Origin: an uncultured Pseudomonas sp.
Lineage (GTDB): Bacteria; Pseudomonadota; Gammaproteobacteria; Pseudomonadales; Pseudomonadaceae
NCBI RefSeq assembly: GCF_913777995.1
Contig: NZ_CAJYVE010000011.1
Coordinates: 23,418-87,417, forward strand
DNA length: 64,000 nucleotides
Reading direction: 5' to 3'
The translations under genes were made by a program, and so were the position numbers. The notes under the pieces were generated by a model, which was given only the letters and a program-made list of their open reading frames with translations, searched no databases and was not told the origin of the DNA. Positions 54,108 through 62,785 of this stretch are shown here, piece by piece; position 1 is the stretch's first letter; the number at the start of each line of letters is the position of its first letter.

Positions 54108-54124
54108 CGGCACGTTCACTGCAT
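54108..54124 (+). promoter_or_regulatory. Candidate sigma54 promoter upstream of phaC1
   Basis: CGGCACGTTCACTGCAT keeps the invariant GG (54109-54110) and GC (54121-54122) with the right -24/-12 spacing, and matches TGGCACGNNNNTTGCW except at two positions. It lies about 200 nt before phaC1 in the 377-bp gap 53947-54323, whose remainder holds no gene. A sigma54 promoter has been proposed before phaC1 in P. aeruginosa (from memory). Confidence 0.5.
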
Positions 54125-54323
54125 CGTTTCGACGCAGCGGGAAGAGGGAAGCCAATACTGCAGTGGCACGGAGTGCAGCAGTTCAGACGCCTTCGTGTCG
54201 TTCGGCATGCCCATCGGCATTCGGCACACCAGCCATCATCGGTCACAAGAGCAGCAGTATCGGCTTCGTGCCTGTGCCCCACAGCCACGCCGATGCTCGT
54301 CTCAGGACAACGGAGCGTCGTAG

Positions 54324-56003
54324 ATGAGTAACAAGAGCAACGATGACCTGCCGCGTCAGGCTTCTGAACACACGCTGGGTCTGAACCCGGTGGTGGGCCT
54401 GCGCCGCAAGGACCTGCTGAGCACCGCGCGCATGGTCATGCGCCTGGCACTGCGGCAGCCGGTCCACAGCCTCAAGCATGTCGCCCACCTGGGCCTGGAA
54501 CTGAAAAACGTGATGCTGGGCCGTTCCGGCCTGCAACCGACTCCGGACGATCGGCGCTTCCAGGACCCCGCCTGGAGCCAGAACCCGCTGTACCGCCGCT
54601 ACCTGGGGGTCTACCTGGCCTGGCGCAAGGAGCTGCACGACTGGATCGACGGCAGCAGCATGACGCCGCTGGACATCAGCCGCGGGCACTTCGTCGTCAA
54701 CCTGATGACCGAAGCCATGGCACCCACCAACACCGCCGCCAACCCGGCGGCGGTCAAGCGTTTCTTCGAGACCGGCGGCAAGAGCCTGCTCGACGGCCTG
54801 TCGCACCTGGCCAAGGACCTGGTGCACAACGGCGGCATGCCCAGCCAGGTCAACATGGATGCCTTCGAAGTGGGCAAGAACCTCGGCACCACCGAAGGCG
54901 CCGTGGTGTTTCGCAATGAGGTGCTGGAACTGATCCAGTACAAGCCCATCACCGAACAGACCCACGAACGGCCGCTGCTGGTCATTCCGCCGCAGATCAA
55001 CAAGTTCTACGTGTTCGACCTCAGCCCGGACAAGAGCCTGGCGCGCTTCTGCCTGAGCAGCAAGGTGCAGACCTTCATCATCAGCTGGCGCAACCCCACC
55101 AAGGCGCAGCGCGAGTGGGGGCTGTCCACTTACATCGAGGCGCTGAAGGAAGCCGTGGAGGTCATCACCGCCATCACCGGCAGCCCGGACATCAACATGC
55201 TGGGGGCCTGTTCGGGCGGTATTACCTGCACAGCATTGCTGGGCCACTACGCGGCACTGGGCGACCGCAAGATCAACGCCATGACCCTGATGGTCAGCGT
55301 GCTGGACACCACCCTGGAGAACGACGTGGCGCTGTTCGTCGACGAGCAGACCCTCGAAGCCGCCAAGCGCCACTCCTACCAGTCCGGCGTGCTGGAAGGT
55401 CGCGACATGGCCAAGGTGTTCGCCTGGATGCGCCCCAACGACCTGATCTGGAACTACTGGGTCAACAACTACCTGCTGGGCAACGAACCGCCAGCCTTCG
55501 ACATCCTGTTCTGGAACAACGACACCACGCGCCTGCCGGCCGCCTTCCATGGCGACCTGATCGAAATGTTCAAGAACAACCCGCTGACCCGGCCCAACGC
55601 CCTGGAAGTGTGCGGCACGCCCATCGACCTCAAGCAGGTGGACAACGACATCTTCTGCCTGGCCGGTACCAACGATCACATCACCCCCTGGCAATCCTGC
55701 TACCGCTCGGCGCGGCTGTTCGGCGGCAAGACCGAGTTCGTGCTGTCCAGCAGCGGACACATCCAGAGCATCCTCAACCCGCCCGGCAACCCCAAGGCGC
55801 GCTACATGACCAACGAGGAACTGCCGCTGGACCCGGTCGCCTGGCAGGAAAATGCCACCAAGCACACCGATTCATGGTGGCTGCACTGGCAGAAATGGCT
55901 GGGCGAACGCTCCGGCGAGCTGAAGAAAGCCCCGGCCAGCCTGGGTAGCAAGGCTTATCCGGCCGGCGAGGCATCGCCGGGCACATACGTCCACGAACGC
56001 TAG
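54324..56003 (+). CDS. phaC1: Class II poly(3-hydroxyalkanoate) synthase 1
   Basis: A 559-residue medium-chain-length PHA synthase that polymerises 3-hydroxyacyl-CoA on the granule surface. The lipase-box-like GACSGG holds the nucleophile Cys296; Asp451 in TNDHITPW and His479 in SSGHIQSILNPPGNPK complete the triad. IPPQINKFYVFDLSPDKS and SWRNPTKAQREWG are class II signatures. An acidic, Asn-rich N-terminus overlaps a Crc/Hfq-type site. First gene of phaC1ZC2D. Confidence 0.97.
   Translation: MSNKSNDDLPRQASEHTLGLNPVVGLRRKDLLSTARMVMRLALRQPVHSLKHVAHLGLELKNVMLGRSGLQPTPDDRRFQDPAWSQNPLYRRYLGVYLAWRKELHDWIDGSSMTPLDISRGHFVVNLMTEAMAPTNTAANPAAVKRFFETGGKSLLDGLSHLAKDLVHNGGMPSQVNMDAFEVGKNLGTTEGAVVFRNEVLELIQYKPITEQTHERPLLVIPPQINKFYVFDLSPDKSLARFCLSSKVQTFIISWRNPTKAQREWGLSTYIEALKEAVEVITAITGSPDINMLGACSGGITCTALLGHYAALGDRKINAMTLMVSVLDTTLENDVALFVDEQTLEAAKRHSYQSGVLEGRDMAKVFAWMRPNDLIWNYWVNNYLLGNEPPAFDILFWNNDTTRLPAAFHGDLIEMFKNNPLTRPNALEVCGTPIDLKQVDNDIFCLAGTNDHITPWQSCYRSARLFGGKTEFVLSSSGHIQSILNPPGNPKARYMTNEELPLDPVAWQENATKHTDSWWLHWQKWLGERSGELKKAPASLGSKAYPAGEASPGTYVHER
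54330..54341 (+). promoter_or_regulatory. Candidate Crc/Hfq (A-rich) translational repression site on phaC1 mRNA
   Basis: AACAAGAGCAAC at codons 3-6 of phaC1 closely fits the AANAANAA-type motif bound by Hfq/Crc for carbon catabolite repression in Pseudomonas, and lies across the translation start. phaC1 is a reported Crc target in P. putida (from memory). Confidence 0.6.
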
Positions 56004-56037
56004 ACTTGAATGCAAGGGCCGCCGCCGGGTCACCGCC

Positions 56038-56054
56038 GGCGCGCGGTTCGCGCC
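56038..56054. other. GC-rich stem-loop between phaC1 and phaZ
   Basis: GGCGCG / CGCGCC with a 5-nt loop, in the 144-bp gap between phaC1 and phaZ. There is no T-run, so full termination is unlikely; it could reduce read-through or adjust the phaC1:phaZ ratio. Confidence 0.4.
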
Positions 56055-56147
56055 ATGAATGTCAGTCGCACGCCAGAGGCTAGGCCTCGGTCAGTCTGGG
56101 AAACGCGCAGCGCGGCTTTCCAGCGCATTAACCAACAGGGCTCCGGC

Positions 56148-57002
56148 ATGCCACAACCCTTTGTATTCCGCTCGATCGACCTGGACGGCCATACGATCCG
56201 TACCGCCGTGCGGCCCGGCAAGCGCCATATGACGCCCTTGCTGATCTTCAACGGCATCGGCGCCAACCTGGAGCTGGTCTTTCCGTTCGTCGCAGCGCTG
56301 GACCCGGACATGGAAGTCATCGCCTTCGACGTGCCGGGTGTCGGCGGCTCGTCGACACCCAGCCGCCCCTATCGCTTTCCCGGCCTGGCCAAGCTGGCGG
56401 CGCGCATGCTCGACTACCTCGACTACGGGCAGGTCAATGCCATCGGCGTGTCGTGGGGCGGCGCGCTGGCCCAGCAGTTCGCCCACGACTACCCGGAGCG
56501 CTGCAAGAAACTGGTGCTGGCGGCCACCGCGGCAGGCATGGTGATGGTCCCGGGCAAGCCGCGGGTGCTGATGCTGATGGCCAGCCCGCGACGCTACATC
56601 CAGCCCTCGCACGTCATCCGTATCGCCCCGGAAATCTACGGCGGGGCGTTTCGCCGCGATCCGCACCTGGCAGCCAGCCACGCAGCCAAGGTCCGCTCGT
56701 CCGGCAAACTGGGTTACTACTGGCAGCTGTTCGCCGGCATGGGCTGGACCAGCTTCCACTGGCTGCACAAGATCCGCCAGCCGACACTGGTACTGGCCGG
56801 CGACGACGACCCGTTGATCCCGCTGGTAAATATGCGGCTGCTGGCCTGGCGTATACCCAATGCCCAGCTACACATAATTGATGACGGTCATTTGTTCCTG
56901 ATCACCCGGGCTGAAGCCGTTGCCCCCATCATCATGAGTTTTCTGCAGCAGGAACGTCAGCGTGCGGTCATGCATCCGCACCCCACACCCGACACGCACT
57001 GA
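56148..57002 (+). CDS. phaZ: Intracellular mcl-PHA depolymerase
   Basis: A 284-residue alpha/beta-hydrolase that hydrolyses stored PHA on granules. GVSWGG holds the nucleophile Ser102; GDDDPLIPL supplies Asp and DDGHLFL supplies His, the same triad spacing as P. putida PhaZ. The cap sequence SPRRYIQPSHVIRIAPEIYGG is family-typical. ATG at 56148 with AGGG upstream; the frame is open to 56010 but the N-terminus MPQPFVFRSIDLDG matches the family. Confidence 0.97.
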   Translation: MPQPFVFRSIDLDGHTIRTAVRPGKRHMTPLLIFNGIGANLELVFPFVAALDPDMEVIAFDVPGVGGSSTPSRPYRFPGLAKLAARMLDYLDYGQVNAIGVSWGGALAQQFAHDYPERCKKLVLAATAAGMVMVPGKPRVLMLMASPRRYIQPSHVIRIAPEIYGGAFRRDPHLAASHAAKVRSSGKLGYYWQLFAGMGWTSFHWLHKIRQPTLVLAGDDDPLIPLVNMRLLAWRIPNAQLHIIDDGHLFLITRAEAVAPIIMSFLQQERQRAVMHPHPTPDTH

Positions 57003-57137
57003 GCCAGCGGCGACGCGCGCGCCGCCAGACCCGTCTTACCCGCCGTGTGCCCTGACAGGACCGTCGACCGGCACAGACCGGCGCCGCATGCGCGCGCCGC
57101 CCATCCACTGAAGGCTTGACGAAGGAGTGTTGCCCTC

Positions 57138-58823
57138 ATGCGAGAAAAACCAGCGAAGATTGCCGAGAGCACACCGGCAACCTACATCAATGCACAAAGC
57201 GCGATTACCGGCATGCGCGGCAGGGACCTGCTGTCCACCCTGCGCAGCGTGGCAGCGCAGGGCTGGCGGCACCCGTGGCGCAGCGCGCGCCACGCCGTAG
57301 CCCTGGGCAACCAGCTGGGGCGAATCATGCTGCTGGGTGACACCCCGCACGCCCACAACCCCAAGGACAGCCGCTTCAGTGACCCGACCTGGAGCCTCAA
57401 CCCCTTCTACCGCCGCGGCCTGCAGGCCTACCTGAGCTGGCAGCAGCAGGTTCGGCGCTGGATCGACGACAGCGACCTGAGCAGCGACGACCGGGCCCGC
57501 GCGCATTTTCTGTTCAGCCTGATCAACGATGCCCTGTCGCCCTCCAACACCCTGCTCAACCCGCTGGCGGTCAAGGAGCTGTTCAACACCGGTGGCAGCA
57601 GTGTGCTCAAGGGCCTGAGCCACATGGCCAACGACCTGCTGCACAACAACGGCTTGCCCAGCCAGACCACCAAGGATGCCTTCGAGATCGGCCGGTCCCT
57701 GGCCACCACCACCGGTGCGGTGGTGTTTCGCAATGAACTGCTGGAACTGATCCAGTACAAGCCGATGAGCGAAAAGCAGTACGCCCGCCCGCTGCTGATC
57801 GTGCCGCCGCAGATCAACAAGTTCTATGTCTTCGACCTCAGCCCGACCAACAGCTTCGTGCAGTACGCGCTGAAGAACGGCCTGCAGACGTTCGCGATCA
57901 GTTGGCGCAACCCCGACGTGCGGCACCGGGAATGGGGCCTGTCCAGCTATGTGGAGGCCACCGAGGAGGCGCTGAACGTATGCCGGGCCATTACCGGCGC
58001 CCGCGAGGTCAACCTGGTCGGCGCCTGCGCCGGCGGCCTGACCATCGCTGCGCTGCAAGGTCACCTGCAGGCCAAGCGCCAGATGCGCCGGGTGGCGAGC
58101 GCCACCTACATGGTGAGCCTGCTCGACAGCCAGATCGACAGCCCGGCTACGCTGTTCATCGACGAAGAAGCCCTGGAGGCGGCCAAGCGGCGCTCCTACC
58201 AGCGCGGCGTGCTGGATGGCAGCGAAATGAGCCGGGTGTTCGCCTGGATGCGCCCCAACGACCTGATCTGGACCTACTGGATCAACAACTACCTGCTGGG
58301 CAAGACACCGCCGCCCTTCGACATTCTGTACTGGAACAACGACACCACGCGCCTACCGGCTGCTTTGCACGGCGACCTGCTGGACTTCTTCAAGCACAAC
58401 CCGCTCAGCCACCCCGGCGGCCTGGAAGTATGCGGAACGCCCATCGACCTGCAAAAGGTCACGGTCGACAGTTTCAGCGTGGCCGGTATCAACGACCACA
58501 TCACGCCCTGGGATGCGGTGTACCGCTCCACGCTGCTGTTGGGCGGCGACCGGCGCTTCCTGCTGTCGACCAGCGGCCACGTGCAGAGCATCCTCAACCC
58601 ACCGGGCAATCCCAAGTCCAGCTTCATCGAGGGCAGCAGCCTCAGCGGCGACCCTCGCGCCTGGTACTACGACGCCCAGCATCATGACGGTAGCTGGTGG
58701 CCGACCTGGCTGGCCTGGGTCCAGGAGCGTTCGGGCACCCAGCGCGAAACCAGCATGACCCTGGGCAGCGACCGCTATCCCCCGATGGAAGCCGCGCCCG
58801 GTACCTATGTGCATGTGCGCTGA
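57138..58823 (+). CDS. phaC2: Class II poly(3-hydroxyalkanoate) synthase 2
   Basis: A 561-residue paralogue of PhaC1 with nucleophile Cys297 in GACAGG, INDHITPW for the Asp and TSGHVQSILNPPGNPK for the His. IVPPQINKFYVFDLSPTNS repeats the class II signature. It differs most at the N-terminus (REKPAKIAESTPATYIN). PhaC2 usually has broader or weaker activity than PhaC1. AAGGAG lies 11 bp upstream of its ATG; 135 bp separate it from phaZ. Confidence 0.97.
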   Translation: MREKPAKIAESTPATYINAQSAITGMRGRDLLSTLRSVAAQGWRHPWRSARHAVALGNQLGRIMLLGDTPHAHNPKDSRFSDPTWSLNPFYRRGLQAYLSWQQQVRRWIDDSDLSSDDRARAHFLFSLINDALSPSNTLLNPLAVKELFNTGGSSVLKGLSHMANDLLHNNGLPSQTTKDAFEIGRSLATTTGAVVFRNELLELIQYKPMSEKQYARPLLIVPPQINKFYVFDLSPTNSFVQYALKNGLQTFAISWRNPDVRHREWGLSSYVEATEEALNVCRAITGAREVNLVGACAGGLTIAALQGHLQAKRQMRRVASATYMVSLLDSQIDSPATLFIDEEALEAAKRRSYQRGVLDGSEMSRVFAWMRPNDLIWTYWINNYLLGKTPPPFDILYWNNDTTRLPAALHGDLLDFFKHNPLSHPGGLEVCGTPIDLQKVTVDSFSVAGINDHITPWDAVYRSTLLLGGDRRFLLSTSGHVQSILNPPGNPKSSFIEGSSLSGDPRAWYYDAQHHDGSWWPTWLAWVQERSGTQRETSMTLGSDRYPPMEAAPGTYVHVR

Positions 58824-58870
58824 AGCAGAAGCCGTCCCGGCCAGAAAAACGACCCGAACAAGTAGACCGG

Positions 58871-59485
58871 ATGAAAACCCGCGACCGCATACTCGAATGC
58901 GCCTTGGCGCTGTTCAACAGCAACGGCGAACCGAATGTCTCGACACTGGAAATCGCCAACGAACTGGGGATCAGCCCCGGCAACCTGTATTACCACTTCC
59001 ACGGCAAGGAGCCGCTGGTACTTGGCCTGTTCGAGCGTTTCCAGGCCGAGCTGGCGCCGCTGCTCGACCCACCGGCCGATGCTCGCCTGAACGCCGAGGA
59101 CTACTGGCTGTTTCTGCACCTGATCATCGAACGGCTGGCCCACTACCGCTTCCTGTTCCAGGACCTGTCCAACCTGGCCGGGCGCCTGCCGAAGCTGGCG
59201 CGTGGAATCCGCAACCTGCTCAACGCCCTGAAACGCACCCTGGCGTCGCTGCTGGCGCGGCTGAAATCCGAAGGACAGCTGGTCAGTGATACCCAGGCAC
59301 TCGGCAACCTGGTGGAGCAGATCACCCTGACAGTGCTGTTTTCCCTGGATTACCAGCGGATTCTGGGGCGTGACGGGGAAGTAAGGGTGGTGGTCTACCA
59401 GATCATGATGCTGGTCGCCCCGCATCTGGTTGCGGGGTCACGACAGAGCGTGGAGCGGCTGGCCATGCACTACCTGGAGCGCTGA
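58871..59485 (+). CDS. phaD: TetR-family regulator PhaD
   Basis: A 204-residue TetR-like activator of the pha genes. The helix-turn-helix is NVSTLEIANELGISPGNLYYHFHGKEPLVL (about 22-51); the C-terminal ligand domain is typical in length and is thought to sense a fatty-acid-derived ligand and activate both phaC1 and phaI. The ATG at 58871 was chosen; the frame is open further upstream without support. Lies 47 bp after phaC2 and convergent with phaF. Confidence 0.93.
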   Translation: MKTRDRILECALALFNSNGEPNVSTLEIANELGISPGNLYYHFHGKEPLVLGLFERFQAELAPLLDPPADARLNAEDYWLFLHLIIERLAHYRFLFQDLSNLAGRLPKLARGIRNLLNALKRTLASLLARLKSEGQLVSDTQALGNLVEQITLTVLFSLDYQRILGRDGEVRVVVYQIMMLVAPHLVAGSRQSVERLAMHYLER

Positions 59486-59530
59486 CCCGCATGGCCCCGA
59501 CCTGCGAAAGGCAGGTCGGAGCCACATGAC

Positions 59531-60304
59531 TCAGGACTGGCTGGCCGGGGCCGACGAACCTGTGGCCGGCGCCGGTTGCGCCGCAGGAGTGCTGGCGGCC
59601 TTGTTGTCCTGTGCATCGGCCTTCGCCGCAGGCTTGGCAGGCGCCTTGCGCGCCGCCGGTTTCTTCGCCGTCGAGGCCTTGGCGGCGGTCGACTTGGCCT
59701 TGCTCGCGGTGCTGGCAGCCGCCTTGCTGGCTGCCTCGACCGGCTTGGCGGCGGCTTTCTTCACGGCGGGCTTGGCCGCTGCGGTTTTCTCGGCAGCCTT
59801 GTCGGCGGTCTTGGCCACGCCTTTGGCGGCGGCCTTGACCAGCGGCTTGGCGACACTGCGCGGTGCGGCCTTGTCGGACACCGGGCGGGCCTTGGCACCG
59901 GTCAGTTGCTCGATCTGCCGGGTCAACTGGTCGACCTTGTCGTGCAGGCTCTGCACTTCATGGCGGCTGGGCACACCGAGACGCGAGATGGCGCTGTTCA
60001 GGCGCTTGTCGAACGCACCTTCCAGCTCGTTCCACTTGCCAACGGCCATGTCCTTGACATCACCGACCCGGGACTTGCCGGCGCGTACGCTGCCCTTGGC
60101 ATTCTCGAGTTTCTGTTCGACTTCGGCCTTGCTTTCCTTCTCGGCCTTTTCGCCATCCTTCACCAGCGTTTCGAACAGCTTGCTGCCGTCATTGCTGATC
60201 TTGGAGTAAGCACCCAAACCAGCCAGCCAGATCTGTCGCGAGTACTTCTCGATCTCGCCGATCCAGGAGCTGCCTTCTTTCTCGGTTTTTTTCTTGCCAG
60301 CCAT
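59531..60304 (-). CDS. phaF: Phasin/histone-like granule protein PhaF
   Basis: A 257-residue two-part protein. The phasin domain (about 1-130) contains IWLAGLGAYSKI and a coiled coil around LHDKVDQLTRQIEQLTG. A histone-H1-like tail follows with many AAKP/KKA repeats (AKPAVKKAAAKPVEAASKAAA) that binds DNA. It covers PHA granules and distributes them between daughter cells through the nucleoid. The ATG at 60304 is 6 bp after AAGGAG; the longer start at 60319 would put that site inside the gene. Follows phaI by 11 bp. Confidence 0.94.
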   Translation of the reverse strand: MAGKKKTEKEGSSWIGEIEKYSRQIWLAGLGAYSKISNDGSKLFETLVKDGEKAEKESKAEVEQKLENAKGSVRAGKSRVGDVKDMAVGKWNELEGAFDKRLNSAISRLGVPSRHEVQSLHDKVDQLTRQIEQLTGAKARPVSDKAAPRSVAKPLVKAAAKGVAKTADKAAEKTAAAKPAVKKAAAKPVEAASKAAASTASKAKSTAAKASTAKKPAARKAPAKPAAKADAQDNKAASTPAAQPAPATGSSAPASQS

Positions 60305-60315
60305 CCCGCTCTCCT

Positions 60316-60789
60316 TCATTGATCAGACTCGACCCGCTCGAGCTGCTTGGGCTCATGGCGTTCGAGCTTCTTGGGTCCGACGCGTTCGAGCAATGCCGTC
60401 AGTTCATCGAGCTTAGCAGAGAGTGTCTCGACGTCATGGCGGGAGGGAATGCCGATGCGATTCAGGCCTCGTGCCACACGTCGATCGAAGGCGCCCTCGA
60501 TGCGATCCAGCTGAGCTTCGATGCGTCCCTTCACACCCGACACCTCGCCCTTGAGCGAGTCGATCTCGCTGTTGGCGGCATCGAGGGTCTCGTCGACGGC
60601 CTTCTTGGCGTCCTTCTCGGCACGCTCGCCGGTGCGGATCAGCTCCTTCACATACTCGGAGCCCTCATGATTGACCTTGGTGTAGGCCCCGAGGCCCGCC
60701 AGCCAGATCTTGCGGGCATAGCGCCGCACCTCGGTGAAGGTGCCTTCGGCTTCGTCTTCGATCTTTTTCTTCAGGTTTGCTTTGACCAT
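60316..60789 (-). CDS. phaI: Phasin PhaI
   Basis: A 157-residue phasin, a paralogue of the N-terminal half of PhaF without the histone-like tail: ARKIWLAGLGAYTKVNHEGSEY, GAFDRRVARGLNRIGIPSRHDVE, and a short leucine-rich coiled coil LDELTALLERV. The C-terminal EPKQLERVE is a short extension. It coats granules and affects their number and stability. Strong GAGGTGA lies before the ATG. First gene of phaIF. Confidence 0.94.
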   Translation of the reverse strand: MVKANLKKKIEDEAEGTFTEVRRYARKIWLAGLGAYTKVNHEGSEYVKELIRTGERAEKDAKKAVDETLDAANSEIDSLKGEVSGVKGRIEAQLDRIEGAFDRRVARGLNRIGIPSRHDVETLSAKLDELTALLERVGPKKLERHEPKQLERVESDQ

Positions 60790-60821
60790 GGTTCACCTCA
60801 CGCTGGAAAGGTTGAAGAGAA

Positions 60822-60838
60822 CATCCTTCGGAAAGATG
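60822..60838. promoter_or_regulatory. Imperfect palindrome upstream of phaI (possible PhaD site)
   Basis: CATCCTTCGGAAAGATG is a 17-bp near-palindrome (CATCYTTC.GAARGATG) in the phaI leader or promoter region, 33 bp before the ATG. PhaD is known to act at the phaI promoter; whether this is its site is a guess. Confidence 0.3.
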
Positions 60839-60900
60839 AGGACCACGGTAGGCGGAAAAATTAGAAAGCACACCCTAGAGACGGGCAGCAGAGCTGCTGG

Positions 60901-60947
60901 CAGGACCGGCGTCAGCGGGAAGCTGTCGCGGCTGAAGCCGCTTACAG
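60901..60947. repeat. Degenerate REP pair
   Basis: CAGGACCGGCGTCAGCGGGAAGC followed by TCGCGGCTGAAGCCGCTTACAG are two REP-like halves in the 180-bp gap between phaI and the following minus-strand gene. Confidence 0.55.
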
Positions 60948-60969
60948 CCACAACGCCTGCAATCGGCCG

Positions 60970-61248
60970 TCAGGCCGCCAGCTCGCGGTCCAGCACCCGC
61001 TCGATCTCGCTCTGGATCGCGCCGCTCATCGGCGACAGGAAGAAACTCAGCTCCAGCACGATAAGCACCAGGTCATCGCCCACTTCCAGGCGGCCCTTGG
61101 CGCCCTTGCCGCTGAGCTGCACGGTATCGCCGTCCCAGTCATGCTCCAGGCCATACTTGCTGGTCAGCTTCTGGACCAGTTGCTCGGCCCGCGCTCGGGC
61201 CTTGTCGCGGCCCAGGTGATGAGCGCGTTCCACGGTGATCTTCGACAT
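60970..61248 (-). CDS. Polyhydroxyalkanoic-acid system family protein (PHA_gran_rgn)
   Basis: A 92-residue protein of the family found near PHA genes in Pseudomonas and relatives: SKITVERAHHLGRDKARARAEQLVQKL then YGLEHDWDGDTVQLSGKGAKGRLEVGDDLVLIVLEL. The predicted fold is a small alpha/beta unit with a helical C-terminus (SPMSGAIQSEIERVLDREL). Its biochemical role is not known; genomic linkage to phaIF on the same strand suggests a granule-related job. ATG at 61248; the frame is open to 61365. Confidence 0.82.
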   Translation of the reverse strand: MSKITVERAHHLGRDKARARAEQLVQKLTSKYGLEHDWDGDTVQLSGKGAKGRLEVGDDLVLIVLELSFFLSPMSGAIQSEIERVLDRELAA

Positions 61249-61323
61249 GCCGGTGTTCCTCGTCAGGGTGACCAATCGTCGCGCCACTATAGCAGCCGGC
61301 GACCGCCTGGCATGCGGCTCGTC

Positions 61324-61352
61324 AAGACAAAGCCCGCACCGATGATTAGAAT
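61324..61352 (+). promoter_or_regulatory. Possible sigma70 promoter of ubiEJB
   Basis: AAGACA (61324-61329) and TAGAAT (61347-61352) are 17 bp apart, four and five matches to consensus, 28 bp before the ubiE ATG in the divergent 131-bp gap. Confidence 0.35.
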
Positions 61353-61379
61353 GGCCGCATTCCATTCCGGTGAGGCGAT

Positions 61380-62150
61380 ATGAACGATCAGCGCAAAGGC
61401 AGCGATGCCGAACCCACCACCCACTTCGGTTACCAGAACGTGCCGGAAAGCCAGAAGGCGGAGAAAGTCGCTGAGGTTTTCCACTCCGTGGCCGCCCGCT
61501 ACGACCTGATGAACGACCTTCTCTCCGGTGGCATGCACCGGCTGTGGAAGCGCTTCACCATCGAGCTGTCCGGTGTACGCCCGGGCAACCGCGTGCTGGA
61601 CATCGCCGGTGGCACCGGTGACCTGGCGCGCAAGTTCTCGCAACTGGTCGGCCCGACCGGACAGGTGGTACTGGCCGACATCAACGCCTCGATGCTCAAG
61701 GTCGGTCGTGACCGCCTGCTCGACAAGGGCGTGTCGGGCAACATCGAGTTCGTCCAGGCCGACGCCGAGAAGCTGCCCTTCCCCGACAATCACTTCGACT
61801 GCATCACCATCGCCTTCGGCCTGCGTAACGTGACCCACAAGGACCAGGCCCTGGCATCCATGCTGCGCGTGCTCAAGCCCGGTGGCCGGTTGCTGGTGCT
61901 GGAATTCTCCAAGCCCACCAACCCCCTGGTGTCCAAGGCCTATGACGCCTACTCCTTCGGCCTGCTGCCGCTGATGGGCAAGCTGGTGGCCGGCGATGCC
62001 GAGAGCTACCGCTACCTGGCCGAATCCATCCGCATGCACCCCGACCAGCAGACCCTCAAGGCCATGATGGAAGAGACCGGCTTCGCTCGCGTCACCTACC
62101 ACAACATGACCGGCGGCGTGGTCGCCCTGCACCGCGGTATCAAGCCCTGA
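61380..62150 (+). CDS. ubiE: Demethylmenaquinone/ubiquinone C-methyltransferase UbiE
   Basis: A 256-residue SAM methyltransferase for the C-methylation of the ubiquinone benzoquinol ring. [26 protein letters not shown] is signature 1, [14 protein letters not shown] motif [33 protein letters not shown] signature 2 and [16 protein letters not shown] motif III. The stop overlaps ubiJ as TGATG. The upstream gap is divergent from the PHA system gene. Confidence 0.97.
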   Translation: MNDQRKGSDAEPTTHFGYQNVPESQKAEKVAEVFHSVAARYDLMNDLLSGGMHRLWKRFTIELSGVRPGNRVLDIAGGTGDLARKFSQLVGPTGQVVLADINASMLKVGRDRLLDKGVSGNIEFVQADAEKLPFPDNHFDCITIAFGLRNVTHKDQALASMLRVLKPGGRLLVLEFSKPTNPLVSKAYDAYSFGLLPLMGKLVAGDAESYRYLAESIRMHPDQQTLKAMMEETGFARVTYHNMTGGVVALHRGIKP

Positions 62151-62785
62151 TGGCGCTCGTCACCCAGGCCTTGCTGGCTACGCTGGAGCGTGGCCTGAAT
62201 CCGCTGCTGGCGCTCGACCCGGTAGCGCTACCGCGGCTGGCGGGTTTGACCGGCCGCGTCATCGCCGTGCAGACGCGGCAACCCGCCTTGCGGCTCTATG
62301 TGCTGCCTGCGGGTGACGGCCTGCATTTCGCCGCCCATCACGAAGGCGACATCGACTGCACCCTGAGTGCTCCGGCGACGCGCCTGGCCGAGCTGGCGCT
62401 GGCCCGCGACAAGCAGAAGGTCCTGCACCAGCCCGACGTGCGTCTGGAAGGTGACAGCACCCTGCTGATCGAACTGGCCGACATCCTGCAGAACCTGGAG
62501 CTGGACTGGCAACACGAGGTCAGCCGCTGGCTGGGCCCGCTGCCAGCCGCGGCCCTGGGCGATCTTGCCCGCCGCGGCCAGGCCTTCGGCGAGCAGAGCC
62601 GTGACAGCCTGCGGCTGACGCTGTCCAACTGGCTTAACGAGGAAAGCCGGCACCTGGTAGGTCGTCTCGAAGGCGAAGCTCGCTTCGCCGAGATCGACGC
62701 CCTGCGCCTGGACGTGGATCGCCTCGACGCTCGCCTCGCCCGCCTGGGCGCCGCCCGCTCCGCCAGGGATAACCCCGACGAATGA
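62150..62785 (+). CDS. ubiJ: Ubiquinone biosynthesis accessory factor UbiJ (SCP2 domain)
   Basis: A 211-residue protein with an N-terminal SCP2 sterol-carrier-like domain (about 10-115: [54 protein letters not shown]) and a helical C-terminal part ending in a coiled coil ([21 protein letters not shown]). With UbiK it helps the soluble Ubi complex handle hydrophobic intermediates. Overlaps ubiE by one base and ubiB by 4. Confidence 0.93.
   Translation: MALVTQALLATLERGLNPLLALDPVALPRLAGLTGRVIAVQTRQPALRLYVLPAGDGLHFAAHHEGDIDCTLSAPATRLAELALARDKQKVLHQPDVRLEGDSTLLIELADILQNLELDWQHEVSRWLGPLPAAALGDLARRGQAFGEQSRDSLRLTLSNWLNEESRHLVGRLEGEARFAEIDALRLDVDRLDARLARLGAARSARDNPDE

Noticed and set aside
54164-54179. 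TGGCACGGAGTGCAGC before phaC1 as a sigma54 promoter
   Set aside because: The distance from GG to GC is wrong by one or two bases; the site at 54108 has the exact spacing.
54034-54327. Small plus-strand frames upstream of phaC1
   Set aside because: No ribosome-binding site, no recognisable motif, and they lie over the likely promoter and leader of phaC1.
60305-60319. Longer phaF starting at ATG 60319
   Set aside because: It would place the AAGGAG ribosome-binding site inside the coding region and overlap the phaI stop; ATG 60304 is better placed.
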